Below, piece by piece: positions 1 to 8,078 of a DNA stretch of 34,040 bases. The notes under the pieces are model-generated. The model searched no databases. It was not told the origin of the DNA and saw only the letters and a program-made list of their open reading frames with translations. Numbering within the stretch: the first letter of the stretch is position 1; each line of letters begins with the position of its first letter. The stretch spans positions 15,771-49,810 of the forward strand of contig JACFNR010000006.1 in assembly GCA_019454765.1 (NCBI GenBank), read 5' to 3'. This stretch comes from Trueperaceae bacterium. GTDB lineage: Bacteria > Deinococcota > Deinococci > Deinococcales > Trueperaceae. The translations under genes were made by a program, and so were the position numbers.

Positions 1-384
1 AGCGACGTGGCCGGCGACGGCGAGGTGGCCGAGGCGCCGGTCCTCACCAAGGAGACGTTCGTCGTGCTCGTGGCCGACCGCGTGGCGCCCCGCGTGCGGA
101 GCCTCGCCGACGTGCACGCCCAGGTGGAGCAGGCGGTGCTGTCGCAGAAGCGGCAGGCCGAGCGCAACGCCTGGCTGGCCGAGCAACGCGCCGCCATGAC
201 CATCGTCGAGACGGCGCAGCCCGACCTGGTGCTGCCCACCGACTCGCTGCCGGAGGCTGCGGGCGCCGACCAGGGTGGCGCCGCCGCGCCGGCGGGCGAG
301 GACGCCGCCGGCGCTGCCCCCGACCAGGCCCCCGAGGCGACGCCGGAAGGCGCCACCGAGGCGACCCCCGGCGCCGCCAACTGA
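1..384 (+). CDS. C-terminal end of a probable parvulin-type peptidyl-prolyl isomerase/chaperone (5' end outside window)
   Basis: The reading frame is open from base 1 and ends at a TGA at 382-384, so only about 127 C-terminal residues are seen. The first half (KETFVVLVADRVAPRVRSL, then a helix rich in Gln, Lys and Arg) resembles the tail of PpiC/SurA-type periplasmic isomerases. In those, a strand 'f.v.kv.dr..p...sl..v' is followed by a helix 'v...l..qk......w....'. The last 50 residues are a low-complexity Ala/Gly/Pro/Glu tail of the kind found on exported or anchored proteins. The catalytic domain lies outside the window, so the family assignment rests on the tail alone. It is followed by purH after a 74-base gap. 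Confidence 0.45.
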   Translation, partial: SDVAGDGEVAEAPVLTKETFVVLVADRVAPRVRSLADVHAQVEQAVLSQKRQAERNAWLAEQRAAMTIVETAQPDLVLPTDSLPEAAGADQGGAAAPAGEDAAGAAPDQAPEATPEGATEATPGAAN

Positions 385-458
385 CCGTCCGGGCAACCGC
401 GAGTAGAGGCGGCCACTCCGAGCGAGTGGCCGCCGCCGTATCGAGGAGGAGGAGCGCC

Positions 459-2003
459 ATGACTGCCGTGGAAGGTGGGGCCGCCAAGCGGGCCCTGGTG
501 AGCGTTTCGGACAAGCGCGGGCTCGAGCCCCTCGCGCGCGGGCTCGTGGGGCTCGGCTTCGAGATCGTGAGCACGGGCGGCACGCTCGCGGCCCTGCGCG
601 GCTGGGGCATCCCAGCCACCGCCGTGCAGGCCGCCACCGGCTTCCCGGAGATCCTGGACGGCCGCGTCAAGACGCTCCACCCCAAGGTGCACGGCGGCAT
701 CCTGGCGCGGCGCGAGCCCGGTCATATGGCGGAGCTCGCGCGGCACGACATCGTGCCCATCGACGTGGTGGTGGCCAACCTCTACCCGTTCGGGGAGACG
801 GTCGCCCGCCCGGGCGTGACGGACGCCGAGGCGGTCGAGCAGATCGACATCGGCGGTCCCAGCATGGTGCGCGCCGCGGCCAAGAACCACGCGAGCGTGG
901 TGGTGGTCGTGAACCCGGACGCCTACCCGCGCGTCCTGGAGGCGCTCGCGCGCGGGATCACCCTCGACGAGCGGCGCGAACTGGCGCTGGAGGCGTTCGC
1001 GCACACGGCCGCCTACGACGCCGCCATCGTGGCCTACCTGGGGCGTGGCGAGGAGCTCCCCCGCCACCTGGACGTCGCGTTGGAGCGGGCGGAGGTGCTG
1101 CGGTACGGCGAGAACCCGCACCAGGCCGGCGCCCGCTACCGCGAGGTGGGTGCGCGCTCCATCTGGGACGCGGCCACGCTGCACTCGGGCCTCGCCCTGT
1201 CCTACCTCAACCTGTTCGACGCGGAGGCCGCCTGGCGGCTGGCGCACGCGCTCGCCGCTCACGGTCCCGCGTGCGTGATCGTGAAACACGCGAACCCGTG
1301 CGGTGCCGCGTGGGGCGCCGACCTGGCGGAGGCGTACACGCGCGCGTTCGACGCCGACCCCAAGTCGGCGTTCGGCGGCGTCGTGGCGCTGCCGGGACCG
1401 GTCGACCTGGCGCTCGCCGAGCTCATCGTGGCGCGCCCCAAGGCCGACGTCCTGTTGGCGAGCGGTTACTCGCCCGAGGCGCTCGAGCTGCTGGCGCGCA
1501 AGCGCAAGAACACGCGCGTGCTCGAGGTCGCGGCGCCGGCCGCGGCGGGCCTCGAGTTGCGGCGGGTCGACGGCGGCTTCCTGGTGCAGCGGCCCGACGC
1601 GGTCACCCTCGACCGCGCGACCTGGCGGGTCGTCACGACGCGACAGCCGAGCGAGGCGCAGTGGCGCGACGTCGTCATGGCTCAGCTCGTGTGCGCCGCC
1701 ACCTCGTCCAACGCCATCGTGCTGGCTGCCGGCGGCGTGGCGGTCGGCATCGGTGCGGGGCAGCAAAGCCGCGTCGATGCCGCCGAGATCGCCGTGCGCA
1801 AGGCGGCGGGACGGGCGGCGGGCGGTGCGTGCGCGTCGGACGCCTTCTTCCCCTTCCGCGATGGGGTCGACGCCGTGGCGGAGTCGGGCGTCGCGGTGGT
1901 GGTGCAGCCCGGCGGCTCGGTCCAGGACGAGACCATCGTGGCCGCCGCGGAGGAGCTCGGCCTGGCGATGGTGATGACGGGGGAGAGGCACTTCCGCCAC
2001 TAG
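459..2003 (+). CDS. purH: Bifunctional AICAR formyltransferase / IMP cyclohydrolase PurH
   Basis: PurH catalyses the last two steps of de novo IMP synthesis in the cytoplasm: formylation of AICAR with 10-formyl-THF, then ring closure. The 514-residue product has the usual family length. The N-terminal MGS-like cyclohydrolase domain (about residues 8-145) begins with [12 protein letters not shown] and contains [20 protein letters not shown] and [15 protein letters not shown]. The transformylase domain follows, with LRYGENPHQ, the KHANPCG motif and KSAFGG, and the protein ends in RHFRH. The ATG at 459 was chosen because a strong purine-rich Shine-Dalgarno tract (GAGGAGGAGGAG, 443-454) sits just upstream; an in-frame upstream ATG would add 11 unconserved residues. 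The frame closes with TAG. Confidence 0.97.
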   Translation: MTAVEGGAAKRALVSVSDKRGLEPLARGLVGLGFEIVSTGGTLAALRGWGIPATAVQAATGFPEILDGRVKTLHPKVHGGILARREPGHMAELARHDIVPIDVVVANLYPFGETVARPGVTDAEAVEQIDIGGPSMVRAAAKNHASVVVVVNPDAYPRVLEALARGITLDERRELALEAFAHTAAYDAAIVAYLGRGEELPRHLDVALERAEVLRYGENPHQAGARYREVGARSIWDAATLHSGLALSYLNLFDAEAAWRLAHALAAHGPACVIVKHANPCGAAWGADLAEAYTRAFDADPKSAFGGVVALPGPVDLALAELIVARPKADVLLASGYSPEALELLARKRKNTRVLEVAAPAAAGLELRRVDGGFLVQRPDAVTLDRATWRVVTTRQPSEAQWRDVVMAQLVCAATSSNAIVLAAGGVAVGIGAGQQSRVDAAEIAVRKAAGRAAGGACASDAFFPFRDGVDAVAESGVAVVVQPGGSVQDETIVAAAEELGLAMVMTGERHFRH

Positions 2004-2038
2004 GGGCACGCCGGGTCCGCGGCGCAGCCGGGAGGCCG

Positions 2039-2056
2039 CGTACCACATGTGGTACG
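2039..2056. repeat. 18-bp perfect palindrome, candidate operator or purH-end hairpin
   Basis: CGTACCACATGTGGTACG is a perfect palindrome 36 bases after the purH stop and upstream of nrdJ. It has no T-tract, so it is not a classical terminator. Its core ACCACATGTGGT could be a repressor site. The NrdR repressor uses two boxes about three helical turns apart. The only other inverted repeat here (2080-2093) is centred 39 bp away and differs in sequence, so NrdR is not supported. Confidence 0.5.
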
Positions 2057-2105
2057 GCGCGCGTGCGTGCCGGCTCGTACTTGTATCCACAAGGCCCAAC
2101 GGAGG

Positions 2106-2135
2106 TTGCTCCGCGCTCGACCCGGGTGGTAGGGT
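2106..2135 (+). promoter_or_regulatory. Candidate promoter for nrdJ
   Basis: TTGCTC (2106-2111) and TAGGGT (2130-2135) are separated by 18 bases, a reasonable sigma-70-type pair. It would give a 5' leader of about 280 nt before the nrdJ ATG. This rests on sequence pattern only. Confidence 0.35.
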
Positions 2136-2419
2136 GCGGCTCGTGTGACGCTGACGGTCGGGCCCTCCCAGCCCGGCCGCGATGACCTCCCTTGCCGGGG
2201 AAGCCTCGGCGGGAGGGGCGCTGCCAGGTCCGCCGAGCCGCGCTGTGACGGATGGCTCATCGGTCAAGCGCTTGTAGGCTGTAGCGTAGTAGGCACAAGG
2301 GCTAGTACCTGGGAGGGGTCCGGCCCGGCCAGTAGGGCGCACGACCACGCTCCCGCGAGGGGCGCAGACAGTCAACCAATGCGGGCGGCCACGGCCGCCC
2401 GCCGTCCGGGAGGAACGCC

Positions 2420-5400
2420 ATGCACGACCAACAGTCCGCCGACTTGGGGCCCGCCAACGCGGGCTTCGACGCCCACGCCGTCGCCATCGCCAAGAGGCAG
2501 TACTTCCAACCCGGCGAGGAGTCGGTGGCGGACATGTTCCGCCGCGTGGCGGACTGGGTGGCCATGCCCGAGCGCGCCGCCGTGCGCGACGAGCAGGCCG
2601 AGCGCTACTACCGGCTGATGATCGACAAGCGCTTCTGCCCCGGCGGCCGCGTGCTCGCCGGCGCCGCCACGCACCACGGCAACGTCCTCAACTGCTTCGT
2701 GCAAGACGGCAGCCCGCAGGAGGTCGGCACCGACGCGTGGGTGCTCCACTTGGCCACCAAGCTCGCGCTCGTCACCAAGGTCGGCGGCGGCAACGGCGTC
2801 AACCTCGACCCGATCGGGCCCAAGCGCCACTTCGACGGCGTCACCGGCCGCCTCTACCTGACCATCGACCGCGCCCACGCCGACTACCAGAAGGTCGCCA
2901 CCGGCACCTTCCTCGACCTGGTGAGGGGCGAGATGGTCACCCGCGGCTACCGGGCCGGCACGTTCGTGGAGCGGACCGCCCTGCCGGCGGGCGTGACCGT
3001 GCGCCTCGTTGGTGACTCGGTCGAGGACATCTGGCGCGCCGCCGCAGACGCCGTGATCGCCAACCTGGCCGGCGCCGACATCGTCATCGACCTCTCCGAC
3101 CTGCGCGCCGAAGGCACGCCCGTGGCCGGCTCCGGCGGCACCTCGAGCGGGCCCTCCTCGTTCGCGGTCGAGGTGTACGACAACTTCGCCGTCTGGGCCC
3201 GCCTGGGTGGCGCCCGCTTCGCGGGGCCCGTGGCGACGCTGCGGTACGTCTTCGCGCCCACGCTTCGGGCCATACGTCAGGGTGGTTGCCTCCACCCCGA
3301 CACCCTGGTGAACACCAGCAAGGGCACGCTCAGGCTGTCGGAACTCGTCGACGCACACCAGAGCGGCTGGCAGGACCACCACCTGAAGGTCGCCACCGAC
3401 GAGGGCTGGAAGACGAGCCCGCGCGGCTACAACAACGGCGCCGCCGACACGCTTCGCGTCATGTTCGCCAACGGTCAGTCCCTCCGCGGCACCCCCAACC
3501 ACAAGGTCAAGGTGCTACGCGAGGACGGTGCTCGCGAGTGGATCGAGTTCGGGCACCTCCAGCCGGGCGACCACGTCATCCAGGTCCTCGATCAGCACAC
3601 AGGTGCGCCAGTGGCCCTGCAGCCGGTCGACGCGCCGCACCACAACGCCAACCCCATCTCGATGCCCGAGGTGCTGACCGAGCGCTTGGCGTTCTTCCTC
3701 GGCTATCTATGGGGCGACGGTTTCGTTAGCAGTGGTCGGGTAGGTCTTGCCGTCAGCCACGACTCGCCGATGATGACCGAGGCCCCGGACCTGTTCCGCG
3801 AGCTGTTCGGGGTGGAGGTGGCCGTCGAGCAGAAGGATGACGACCGCAGCGTCGTCTTCGTCGCCAAGACCGCTCACCTGATCGACTGGTTGGCCGTCAA
3901 CGGTCTAGCGAAGCCCAAGGCGCGCGCGCTGAGCATCCCCAGGGCCGTGCGGATGTCGCCGAGGCCTGTCGTCGGGGCGTTCCTGAGGGGGCTCTACGAG
4001 GCCGACGGGACGATCACCCACGGCATGCCGGTCCTCAGCACCGCGTCGCGTCTCCTCGCCGAGGACGTGGCCACCATGCTCGCGGGCCTCGGCATCCCCA
4101 GCAAGCGGCGTTCCGTGGGAACCCGCGTTGACCGCTACTCCAGACACGCGGTCCACCACGTGACCGTTGTCAGCCACAAAGGGCACGAGAGGTGGCTCGA
4201 ACGGATCGGCTACATGGACGGCTCGCGCTTGGCGGCCGCCGCCGATCACCGCCCCGACACCTCCAAGGAGCACGCCTGGGTCCTGCCGCACGCACCCTCG
4301 CTTTTGCAGGAGGCTGTCGCTGCCGCCCCGGTGGGAGTGAAGGGACGCCCGTCGGCTCTCACACCCTTCCGTAAGGACGCATCGCGCTACATCCGCGCCG
4401 AGCGCAACCTGACCGCCACCGGTTTCGAGCGGCTCAGGACCAAGCACGGCCTCGAGGAGCAGCTTCCCGGGTTCGACTACGCCGAGTACTACGTGAAGGT
4501 CGTCTCGGTGCAACCTGCCGGCCGCGCCCTCACGCTCGACCTGTCGGTGGACGAGAACAAGACGTACCTGGCGGGCGGCTTCGTGACTCACAACACGCGC
4601 CGCGGCGCCGGCATGGCCACCCTCGCCATCACCCACCCCGACGTCGACGACTTCATCACCGCCAAGGACCTAGACCGCGAGCGCGCCGAGGGCGACATCA
4701 GCACCTTCAACATGTCCGTCCTGGTCACCGACGACTTCATGGCGGGTGCCGGCGGCGAGCACGGGCGCGGCAAGCTGTGGGACATCGCGCAGCACGCCTG
4801 GGCCACGGGCGAGCCCGGCCTCATCTACGTCGACCGCATCAACGAGCACAACCCCATGCGCAGCGCCCTCGGCGACATCCGCAGCACCAACCCCTGCGGC
4901 GAGATCCCCCTCTACGCCGGCGAGCCGTGCGACCTGGGCGCCCTCAACCTCGCCGCCTACGTCACCCGGCGCGACGCCGGCCTCGCCGGCTACGACTTCG
5001 AGTCGTTCCAGGCCGACGTTGCCACCAGCGTCCGCTTCCTCGACAACGTCCTCGACGTGAACCGTTTCGCGCTCGACGACAACCGCGACATGAGCATGAA
5101 GCTCAGGCGCTTGGGTCTCGGCGTCATGGGCCTCGCGGACGCCCTCATCCTCATGGGGTACGGCTACGACACCGAGGAGGGCCGCGACGCCGTCAGCGTC
5201 ATCATCGGCGCGCTCCGCAACGCCGCGGCGGCCGCCTCGGTGGCGCTGGCCGAGGAGCGCGGCGCGTTCCCGCTCTACGACATCAGCGACCTCAGCGTGG
5301 CGCGCCGCAACGTCGCCATCCTCACCGTCGCCCCCACGGGCACGACGAGCATGCTGATGGGCGTGTCGTCGGGCGTCGAGCCGGTGTTCGCGCCGTTCAT

Positions 5401-6610
5401 CTACCGCAAGATCGGCACCGACTACCACGCGCTCATCCACCCGCTCTTCCAGGAGCTGCTCGAGGAGCACGCGCCGCCGCCCGACTTCCGCAAGGACGGC
5501 AAGTGGGACTGGGACGCGGTGGTGGCGGCCGTGCAGGCCAACCACGGCTCCGTGCAGGGCCTCCACTTCGTGCCGGAGGAGGTGCGGCGCGTGATGGTGT
5601 GCGCGCACGATATCAGCCCCGCCAGCCACGTCCGGATGCAGGGCGCCGTGCAGCGAGCCTTCGATGGCGGCGACAGGGTGGCCAACTCCATCAGCAAGAC
5701 CATCAACCTCCCCAACCACGCCACCACGGCCGACGTCTACGACGCCTACCGGCTGGCGTTCACCACCGGCTGCAAGGGGATCACCGTGTATCGGGACGGC
5801 TCGCGCGAGTTCCAGGTGCTCTCCACCTCCTCCGCGCCCGCCAAGGAGGCTGCCGCCGATCCGGTTGCCACCGATACGGTTGCCACCGATACGGTTGCCG
5901 CCTCGGAGCCCGCCTTCGAGCAGGGTGCCGCCGTCGTGGCGGCCGTGGCCGTGTCGGTGAGCGACGCGGGGATGGTGGCGGGCGCCATGACCGCGGCGGC
6001 AACGACCGCGGGCGCCGTGGTCCAAGCGTCCGCGCCCGCCACCGCACCCACCGCGCCGCCCATCGCCGCGCCGACCGCGTCCGCGGCCGAGCCGCGCATG
6101 ACCGGTCAGGCCACGCAAGCCAAGCCGGCGCGGCAGCCGGCCACGGAGCACCTGCCAGGCGAACCGCTCTTCACGCGCCCGACCCGCCTCGCGGGCTTCA
6201 CGGACGCCGTCAAGCTCATGCTCCCGAGCGGCGAGAAGCGCGGCTTCTTCGTCACCGTCAACATGCAAGACGGCCTGCCCGCCGAGGTGTTCATCGTCTC
6301 GGGCAAGGCCGGCGACGAGGCCAACGCCGACAGCGAGGCCCTCGGCCGCGTCGTCTCCATAGCCCTGCAGTACGGCGTCCCGGCCGAGGCGCTCGTGAAG
6401 ACCTTGCGCGGCATCAACGGCGGGATGTTCGGCACCTACCAGGGTCGAATGGTGGCGTCCAAGGCCGACCTGCTCGCCGTGGCCCTCGAGACCGTAGGCG
6501 TGGAGAACGTCCTCAACCGCGGGAAGGGTTGCCCCGATTGCGGCGCTCCCCTCCGGTTCGAGGAGGGCTGCGCCAAGTGCGAGGCGTGCGGCTACAGCAA
6601 GTGCGGCTGA
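2420..6610 (+). CDS. nrdJ: Class II (adenosylcobalamin-dependent) ribonucleotide reductase with in-frame intein
   Basis: NrdJ reduces ribonucleotides to deoxyribonucleotides using a B12-derived radical. The precursor is 1396 residues and about 960 after removal of the intein (residues 290-725). Radical-chemistry residues are visible: redox Cys92 (VLNCF), thiyl Cys826 in STNPCGE, and partner Cys837 in GEPCDLGALNLA. The spacing of 11 between the last two is as in characterised class II enzymes. APTGTTSMLMG and SISKTINLPN follow. The catalytic barrel ends near GCKGITVYRDGSR. Next comes an Ala/Thr-rich linker of about 120 residues, a TSCPD-type domain (RPTRLAGFTDAVKLMLPSG onward), and a C-terminal CPDC...CAKC..C...C cluster, a zinc-ribbon or redox tail that probably re-reduces the active site. 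The ATG at 2420 follows GGGAGGA. The gene stands alone, with a hairpin after its stop. Confidence 0.96.
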   Translation: MHDQQSADLGPANAGFDAHAVAIAKRQYFQPGEESVADMFRRVADWVAMPERAAVRDEQAERYYRLMIDKRFCPGGRVLAGAATHHGNVLNCFVQDGSPQEVGTDAWVLHLATKLALVTKVGGGNGVNLDPIGPKRHFDGVTGRLYLTIDRAHADYQKVATGTFLDLVRGEMVTRGYRAGTFVERTALPAGVTVRLVGDSVEDIWRAAADAVIANLAGADIVIDLSDLRAEGTPVAGSGGTSSGPSSFAVEVYDNFAVWARLGGARFAGPVATLRYVFAPTLRAIRQGGCLHPDTLVNTSKGTLRLSELVDAHQSGWQDHHLKVATDEGWKTSPRGYNNGAADTLRVMFANGQSLRGTPNHKVKVLREDGAREWIEFGHLQPGDHVIQVLDQHTGAPVALQPVDAPHHNANPISMPEVLTERLAFFLGYLWGDGFVSSGRVGLAVSHDSPMMTEAPDLFRELFGVEVAVEQKDDDRSVVFVAKTAHLIDWLAVNGLAKPKARALSIPRAVRMSPRPVVGAFLRGLYEADGTITHGMPVLSTASRLLAEDVATMLAGLGIPSKRRSVGTRVDRYSRHAVHHVTVVSHKGHERWLERIGYMDGSRLAAAADHRPDTSKEHAWVLPHAPSLLQEAVAAAPVGVKGRPSALTPFRKDASRYIRAERNLTATGFERLRTKHGLEEQLPGFDYAEYYVKVVSVQPAGRALTLDLSVDENKTYLAGGFVTHNTRRGAGMATLAITHPDVDDFITAKDLDRERAEGDISTFNMSVLVTDDFMAGAGGEHGRGKLWDIAQHAWATGEPGLIYVDRINEHNPMRSALGDIRSTNPCGEIPLYAGEPCDLGALNLAAYVTRRDAGLAGYDFESFQADVATSVRFLDNVLDVNRFALDDNRDMSMKLRRLGLGVMGLADALILMGYGYDTEEGRDAVSVIIGALRNAAAAASVALAEERGAFPLYDISDLSVARRNVAILTVAPTGTTSMLMGVSSGVEPVFAPFIYRKIGTDYHALIHPLFQELLEEHAPPPDFRKDGKWDWDAVVAAVQANHGSVQGLHFVPEEVRRVMVCAHDISPASHVRMQGAVQRAFDGGDRVANSISKTINLPNHATTADVYDAYRLAFTTGCKGITVYRDGSREFQVLSTSSAPAKEAAADPVATDTVATDTVAASEPAFEQGAAVVAAVAVSVSDAGMVAGAMTAAATTAGAVVQASAPATAPTAPPIAAPTASAAEPRMTGQATQAKPARQPATEHLPGEPLFTRPTRLAGFTDAVKLMLPSGEKRGFFVTVNMQDGLPAEVFIVSGKAGDEANADSEALGRVVSIALQYGVPAEALVKTLRGINGGMFGTYQGRMVASKADLLAVALETVGVENVLNRGKGCPDCGAPLRFEEGCAKCEACGYSKCG
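3287..4594 (+). mobile_element. Intein with LAGLIDADG homing endonuclease inside NrdJ
   Basis: This is a 436-residue in-frame insertion between ...RQGG and TRRGAGM of NrdJ. The splicing residues are all present: Cys1 (CLHPDTLV), block B T69-P-N-H72, block F (VKVVSV...LDLSV), and a C-terminal His435-Asn436 followed by extein Thr+1. The endonuclease has both dodecapeptide motifs, LGYLWGDGF (Asp144) and FLRGLYEADGT (Asp240), so nuclease and splicing activities both look intact. The exact ends follow from the rule Cys at the start and His-Asn|Thr at the end, and they restore the conserved reductase sequence GGTRRGA. Codon use is slightly less GC-extreme in places (e.g. ggctatctatgg, ggtcgggtaggtctt), in keeping with transfer. 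Confidence 0.95.
5858..5902 (+). repeat. Three tandem 15-bp repeats in the nrdJ linker
   Basis: Near-identical 15-mers (GATACGGTTGCCACC type) at 5858-5872, 5873-5887 and 5888-5902 encode repeated Asp-(Pro/Thr)-Val-Ala-Thr/Ala units. They lie in the low-complexity linker between the catalytic barrel and the TSCPD domain. Slippage-prone, so linker length probably varies between strains. Confidence 0.9.
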
Positions 6611-6655
6611 GCACCGCCCCGCGGCCGGCGGGGGAGGGCCCCGCGCCTGCGTAAC

Positions 6656-6676
6656 GCCGAGACGCAGGGTCTCGGC
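6656..6676 (+). terminator. Stem-loop after nrdJ, probable terminator
   Basis: GCCGAGAC - 5-nt loop - GTCTCGGC forms a perfect 8-bp stem 46 bases past the nrdJ stop. There is no T-tract after it, so it may act as a processing or stabilising hairpin rather than an intrinsic terminator. Confidence 0.45.
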
Positions 6677-6685
6677 CCGAGGCGT

Positions 6686-6691
6686 TAACCT
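6686..6691 (+). promoter_or_regulatory. -10 box TAACCT upstream of the FMN-reductase-like gene
   Basis: TAACCT is followed after 6 bases by an ATG at 6698, the same geometry seen at other probable leaderless genes here. The transcript should begin near 6698. Either that ATG is used directly, or the RNA has a 60-nt leader to the GTG at 6758. Confidence 0.5.
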
Positions 6692-6722
6692 CGCGGCATG
6701 GCGCCTAAGCGCCATGCCGCGA
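6691..6722. repeat. 14-bp perfect inverted repeat at the predicted transcript start
   Basis: Arms TCGCGGCATGGCGC (6691-6704) and GCGCCATGCCGCGA (6709-6722) flank a CTAA loop. The structure covers the end of the -10 box and the in-frame ATG at 6698, so it could be an operator. In the RNA it would be a 5' hairpin hiding that ATG. Confidence 0.75.
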
Positions 6723-6757
6723 TGCGCGTCGGCGGCGCGGAGAGTGGAGGTGGCCCA

Positions 6758-7309
6758 GTGGGTGTCAGGGTTGCGGTGCTCGTGGGGAGCCTGCGCGCGG
6801 GCTCCCTCAACAAGCGGCTCGCCCTGGCGCTCGAGCGGTCCGCGCCGGCCGACTGGGTGTTCGAGCGCCCCGACATCGGGGCGCTGCCCCTGTACGACGA
6901 CGACCTGCTGGCGACTCGCCCGCCCGTCGTGGCGTCCCTCAAGCACTCGGTGGCGGTGGCCGACGCGGTGATGATCGTGTCGCCCGAGTACAACCGCTCC
7001 ATCCCCGGCGTCCTCAAGAACGCCCTCGACTGGGCCTCCCGGCCTCCCGCCGAGAACGTGTTCGCCGGGAAGCCCGTGCTCATCGCGGGCGCGACCACCG
7101 GCCGCATCGGCACGGCCGTCATGCAGAGCCACCTACGCGTGGTGCTCGCCTTCATGGCCGCCGTACCGATGCCCCGCCCCGAGCTCTACATCACCCTCGA
7201 CCCGCCCGACCTCATCGGCCCCGACGGCGTGGTCACCCAGCCGGCCACGGCCAGGCACCTGGAAGGGGCGATGACGAGCTTCGCCGCCTGGGTGGCCCGA
7301 CACGGTTGA
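6758..7309 (+). CDS. NADPH-dependent FMN reductase family protein
   Basis: A flavodoxin-fold oxidoreductase of about 183 residues, likely an NAD(P)H:flavin/quinone or chromate reductase. The N-terminus MGVRVAVLVGSLRAGSLNKR carries the GS(L)RxxSxN FMN-phosphate loop. The middle has SPEYNRSIPGVLKNALDW, the flavin-contact motif of the family, then KPVLIAGATTGRIGT. I chose the GTG at 6758 because GGAGG (6746-6750) lies 7 bases upstream and homologues begin right at this strand. An in-frame ATG at 6698 would add 20 residues and fits the leaderless pattern, so the start is uncertain. A DUF488 gene follows in the same direction but has its own -10 box. Confidence 0.85.
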   Translation: MGVRVAVLVGSLRAGSLNKRLALALERSAPADWVFERPDIGALPLYDDDLLATRPPVVASLKHSVAVADAVMIVSPEYNRSIPGVLKNALDWASRPPAENVFAGKPVLIAGATTGRIGTAVMQSHLRVVLAFMAAVPMPRPELYITLDPPDLIGPDGVVTQPATARHLEGAMTSFAAWVARHG

Positions 7310-7349
7310 GCAGGTGAGGGGCGGCACTGCCGCGCCGGGCCCGCGGGAC

Positions 7350-7355
7350 TAACCT
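7350..7355 (+). promoter_or_regulatory. Leaderless-type -10 box TAACCT for the DUF488 gene
   Basis: TAACCT, 6 bases, then ATG at 7362. No Shine-Dalgarno sequence is present, so transcription probably starts at or next to the A of the start codon. Confidence 0.6.
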
Positions 7356-7361
7356 TAGGTC

Positions 7362-7700
7362 ATGATCAAGATCAAGCGAGCGTACGAGGCCCCGAGCGCC
7401 GGCGACGGCAAGCGCGTCCTGGTGGACCGCATCTGGCCGCGCGGGGTGACCAAGGAGGAAGCCGACATCGACTGGTGGGCCAAGGACGTAGCCCCCAGCA
7501 CGGAACTCCGCAAGTGGTTCGGGCACGACCCCGCCAAGTGGCCCGAGTTCCGCGAGCGTTACCGGAAGGAACTCAAGGGCAACCAGGAGCTCGCGCGCAT
7601 CGGCGAGATGGCCAAGTCCGGCAACCTGACGCTCGTCTACAGCGCCAAGGACGAGGAACACAACCAGGCCCGCGTGCTGCTCGAGCTGCTCACCGCCTGA
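7362..7700 (+). CDS. DUF488 family protein (YeaO-like)
   Basis: A 112-residue cytoplasmic protein matching the DUF488/YeaO family. It opens with IKIKRAYE, followed by GKRVLVDRIWPRGVTKEEA, then W(A)KDVAPSTELRKWFGHDP and KWPEFRERY, and ends in LTLVYSAKDEEHNQARVLLE. These blocks define the family, whose function is not established. It converges with the MazG-like gene, the two stops being about 30 bases apart. The start is secure because the conserved sequence begins immediately and a -10 box lies 6 bases upstream. Confidence 0.9.
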   Translation: MIKIKRAYEAPSAGDGKRVLVDRIWPRGVTKEEADIDWWAKDVAPSTELRKWFGHDPAKWPEFRERYRKELKGNQELARIGEMAKSGNLTLVYSAKDEEHNQARVLLELLTA

Positions 7701-7727
7701 ACAGTCGGCGGGCTCGCGGGCTGAGCG

Positions 7728-8066
7728 TCAGCGGTCGTCGCCGCTGCCGGTGATCACGCCCCGCTCCCTGCGGCTCTGCAGCTTGGCCAGGTTGACCGCA
7801 GCCACGTGCCCGAGGCTCACGCCCAGGTCGGCCGCCAGGTTCGCCACGTACCACAGCACGTCACCCAGCTCCTTGACGAGCTTCTCCCGCTGCTCCTCGC
7901 TCAGCGCGTCGCCGGGCCGGTACCCCTCGTCCCGCATGAACTTGCCGAGCTTCTCGGCCACCTCGCCCGCCTCGCCCGCCAGCTTGAGGGCGGGGTAGAG
8001 GACGGTCACGCTTCGCGAGTAGAGGGCGGTGGAGCGGGCGCCTGACTGGTAGTCGTCTAGGGTCAT
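7728..8066 (-). CDS. MazG-like nucleotide pyrophosphohydrolase
   Basis: A 112-residue protein of the all-alpha NTP pyrophosphohydrolase superfamily, which hydrolyses (d)NTPs or modified nucleotides to monophosphates (house-cleaning role). It begins MTLDDYQSGARSTALY. The metal-binding pattern is visible as EAGEVAEKLGK, with a downstream KELGDVLWYVANLAADLG helix, i.e. the ExxE...ExxD arrangement of MazG/MazG-like enzymes. A single domain is present, unlike the duplicated MazG of enterobacteria. There is no Shine-Dalgarno site; a TACCAT box lies 6 bases before the ATG. Confidence 0.9.
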   Translation of the reverse strand: MTLDDYQSGARSTALYSRSVTVLYPALKLAGEAGEVAEKLGKFMRDEGYRPGDALSEEQREKLVKELGDVLWYVANLAADLGVSLGHVAAVNLAKLQSRRERGVITGSGDDR

Positions 8067-8072
8067 GGCCAG

Positions 8073-8078
8073 ATGGTA
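8073..8078 (-). promoter_or_regulatory. Leaderless-type -10 box TACCAT for the MazG-like gene
   Basis: On the minus strand TACCAT is followed by 6 bases and the ATG at 8066. No ribosome-binding site lies between them. Confidence 0.6.

Larger units (their letters stand above)
2004..2419 (+). other. 416-base intergenic region between purH and nrdJ
   Basis: No convincing protein gene. It holds an 18-bp perfect palindrome (2039-2056), a second smaller inverted repeat CTTGT-N4-ACAAG (2080-2093), a plausible promoter (2106-2135), GC-rich hairpin-prone sequence (2150-2250), and the nrdJ ribosome-binding site GGGAGGA (2409-2415). The probable nrdJ leader is thus about 280 nt, long enough for regulatory RNA structure, but I could not match it to a known riboswitch. 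Confidence 0.6.

Noticed and set aside
2136-2419. Possible cobalamin riboswitch before the B12-dependent nrdJ
   Set aside because: Fragments such as GGGGAAGCC and CCGCGCTGTGACGG recall parts of the B12 box, but the conserved GCCACTG and AGCCAG...ACCTGCC segments are missing and the order does not fit.
4670-7132. 820-codon open frame antisense to nrdJ
   Set aside because: It is a typical GC-rich shadow frame: His/Arg/Gly-rich, no family features, no start signal, and it lies opposite clearly conserved coding sequence. The same applies to other long antisense frames over argG-argH and recX-permease.
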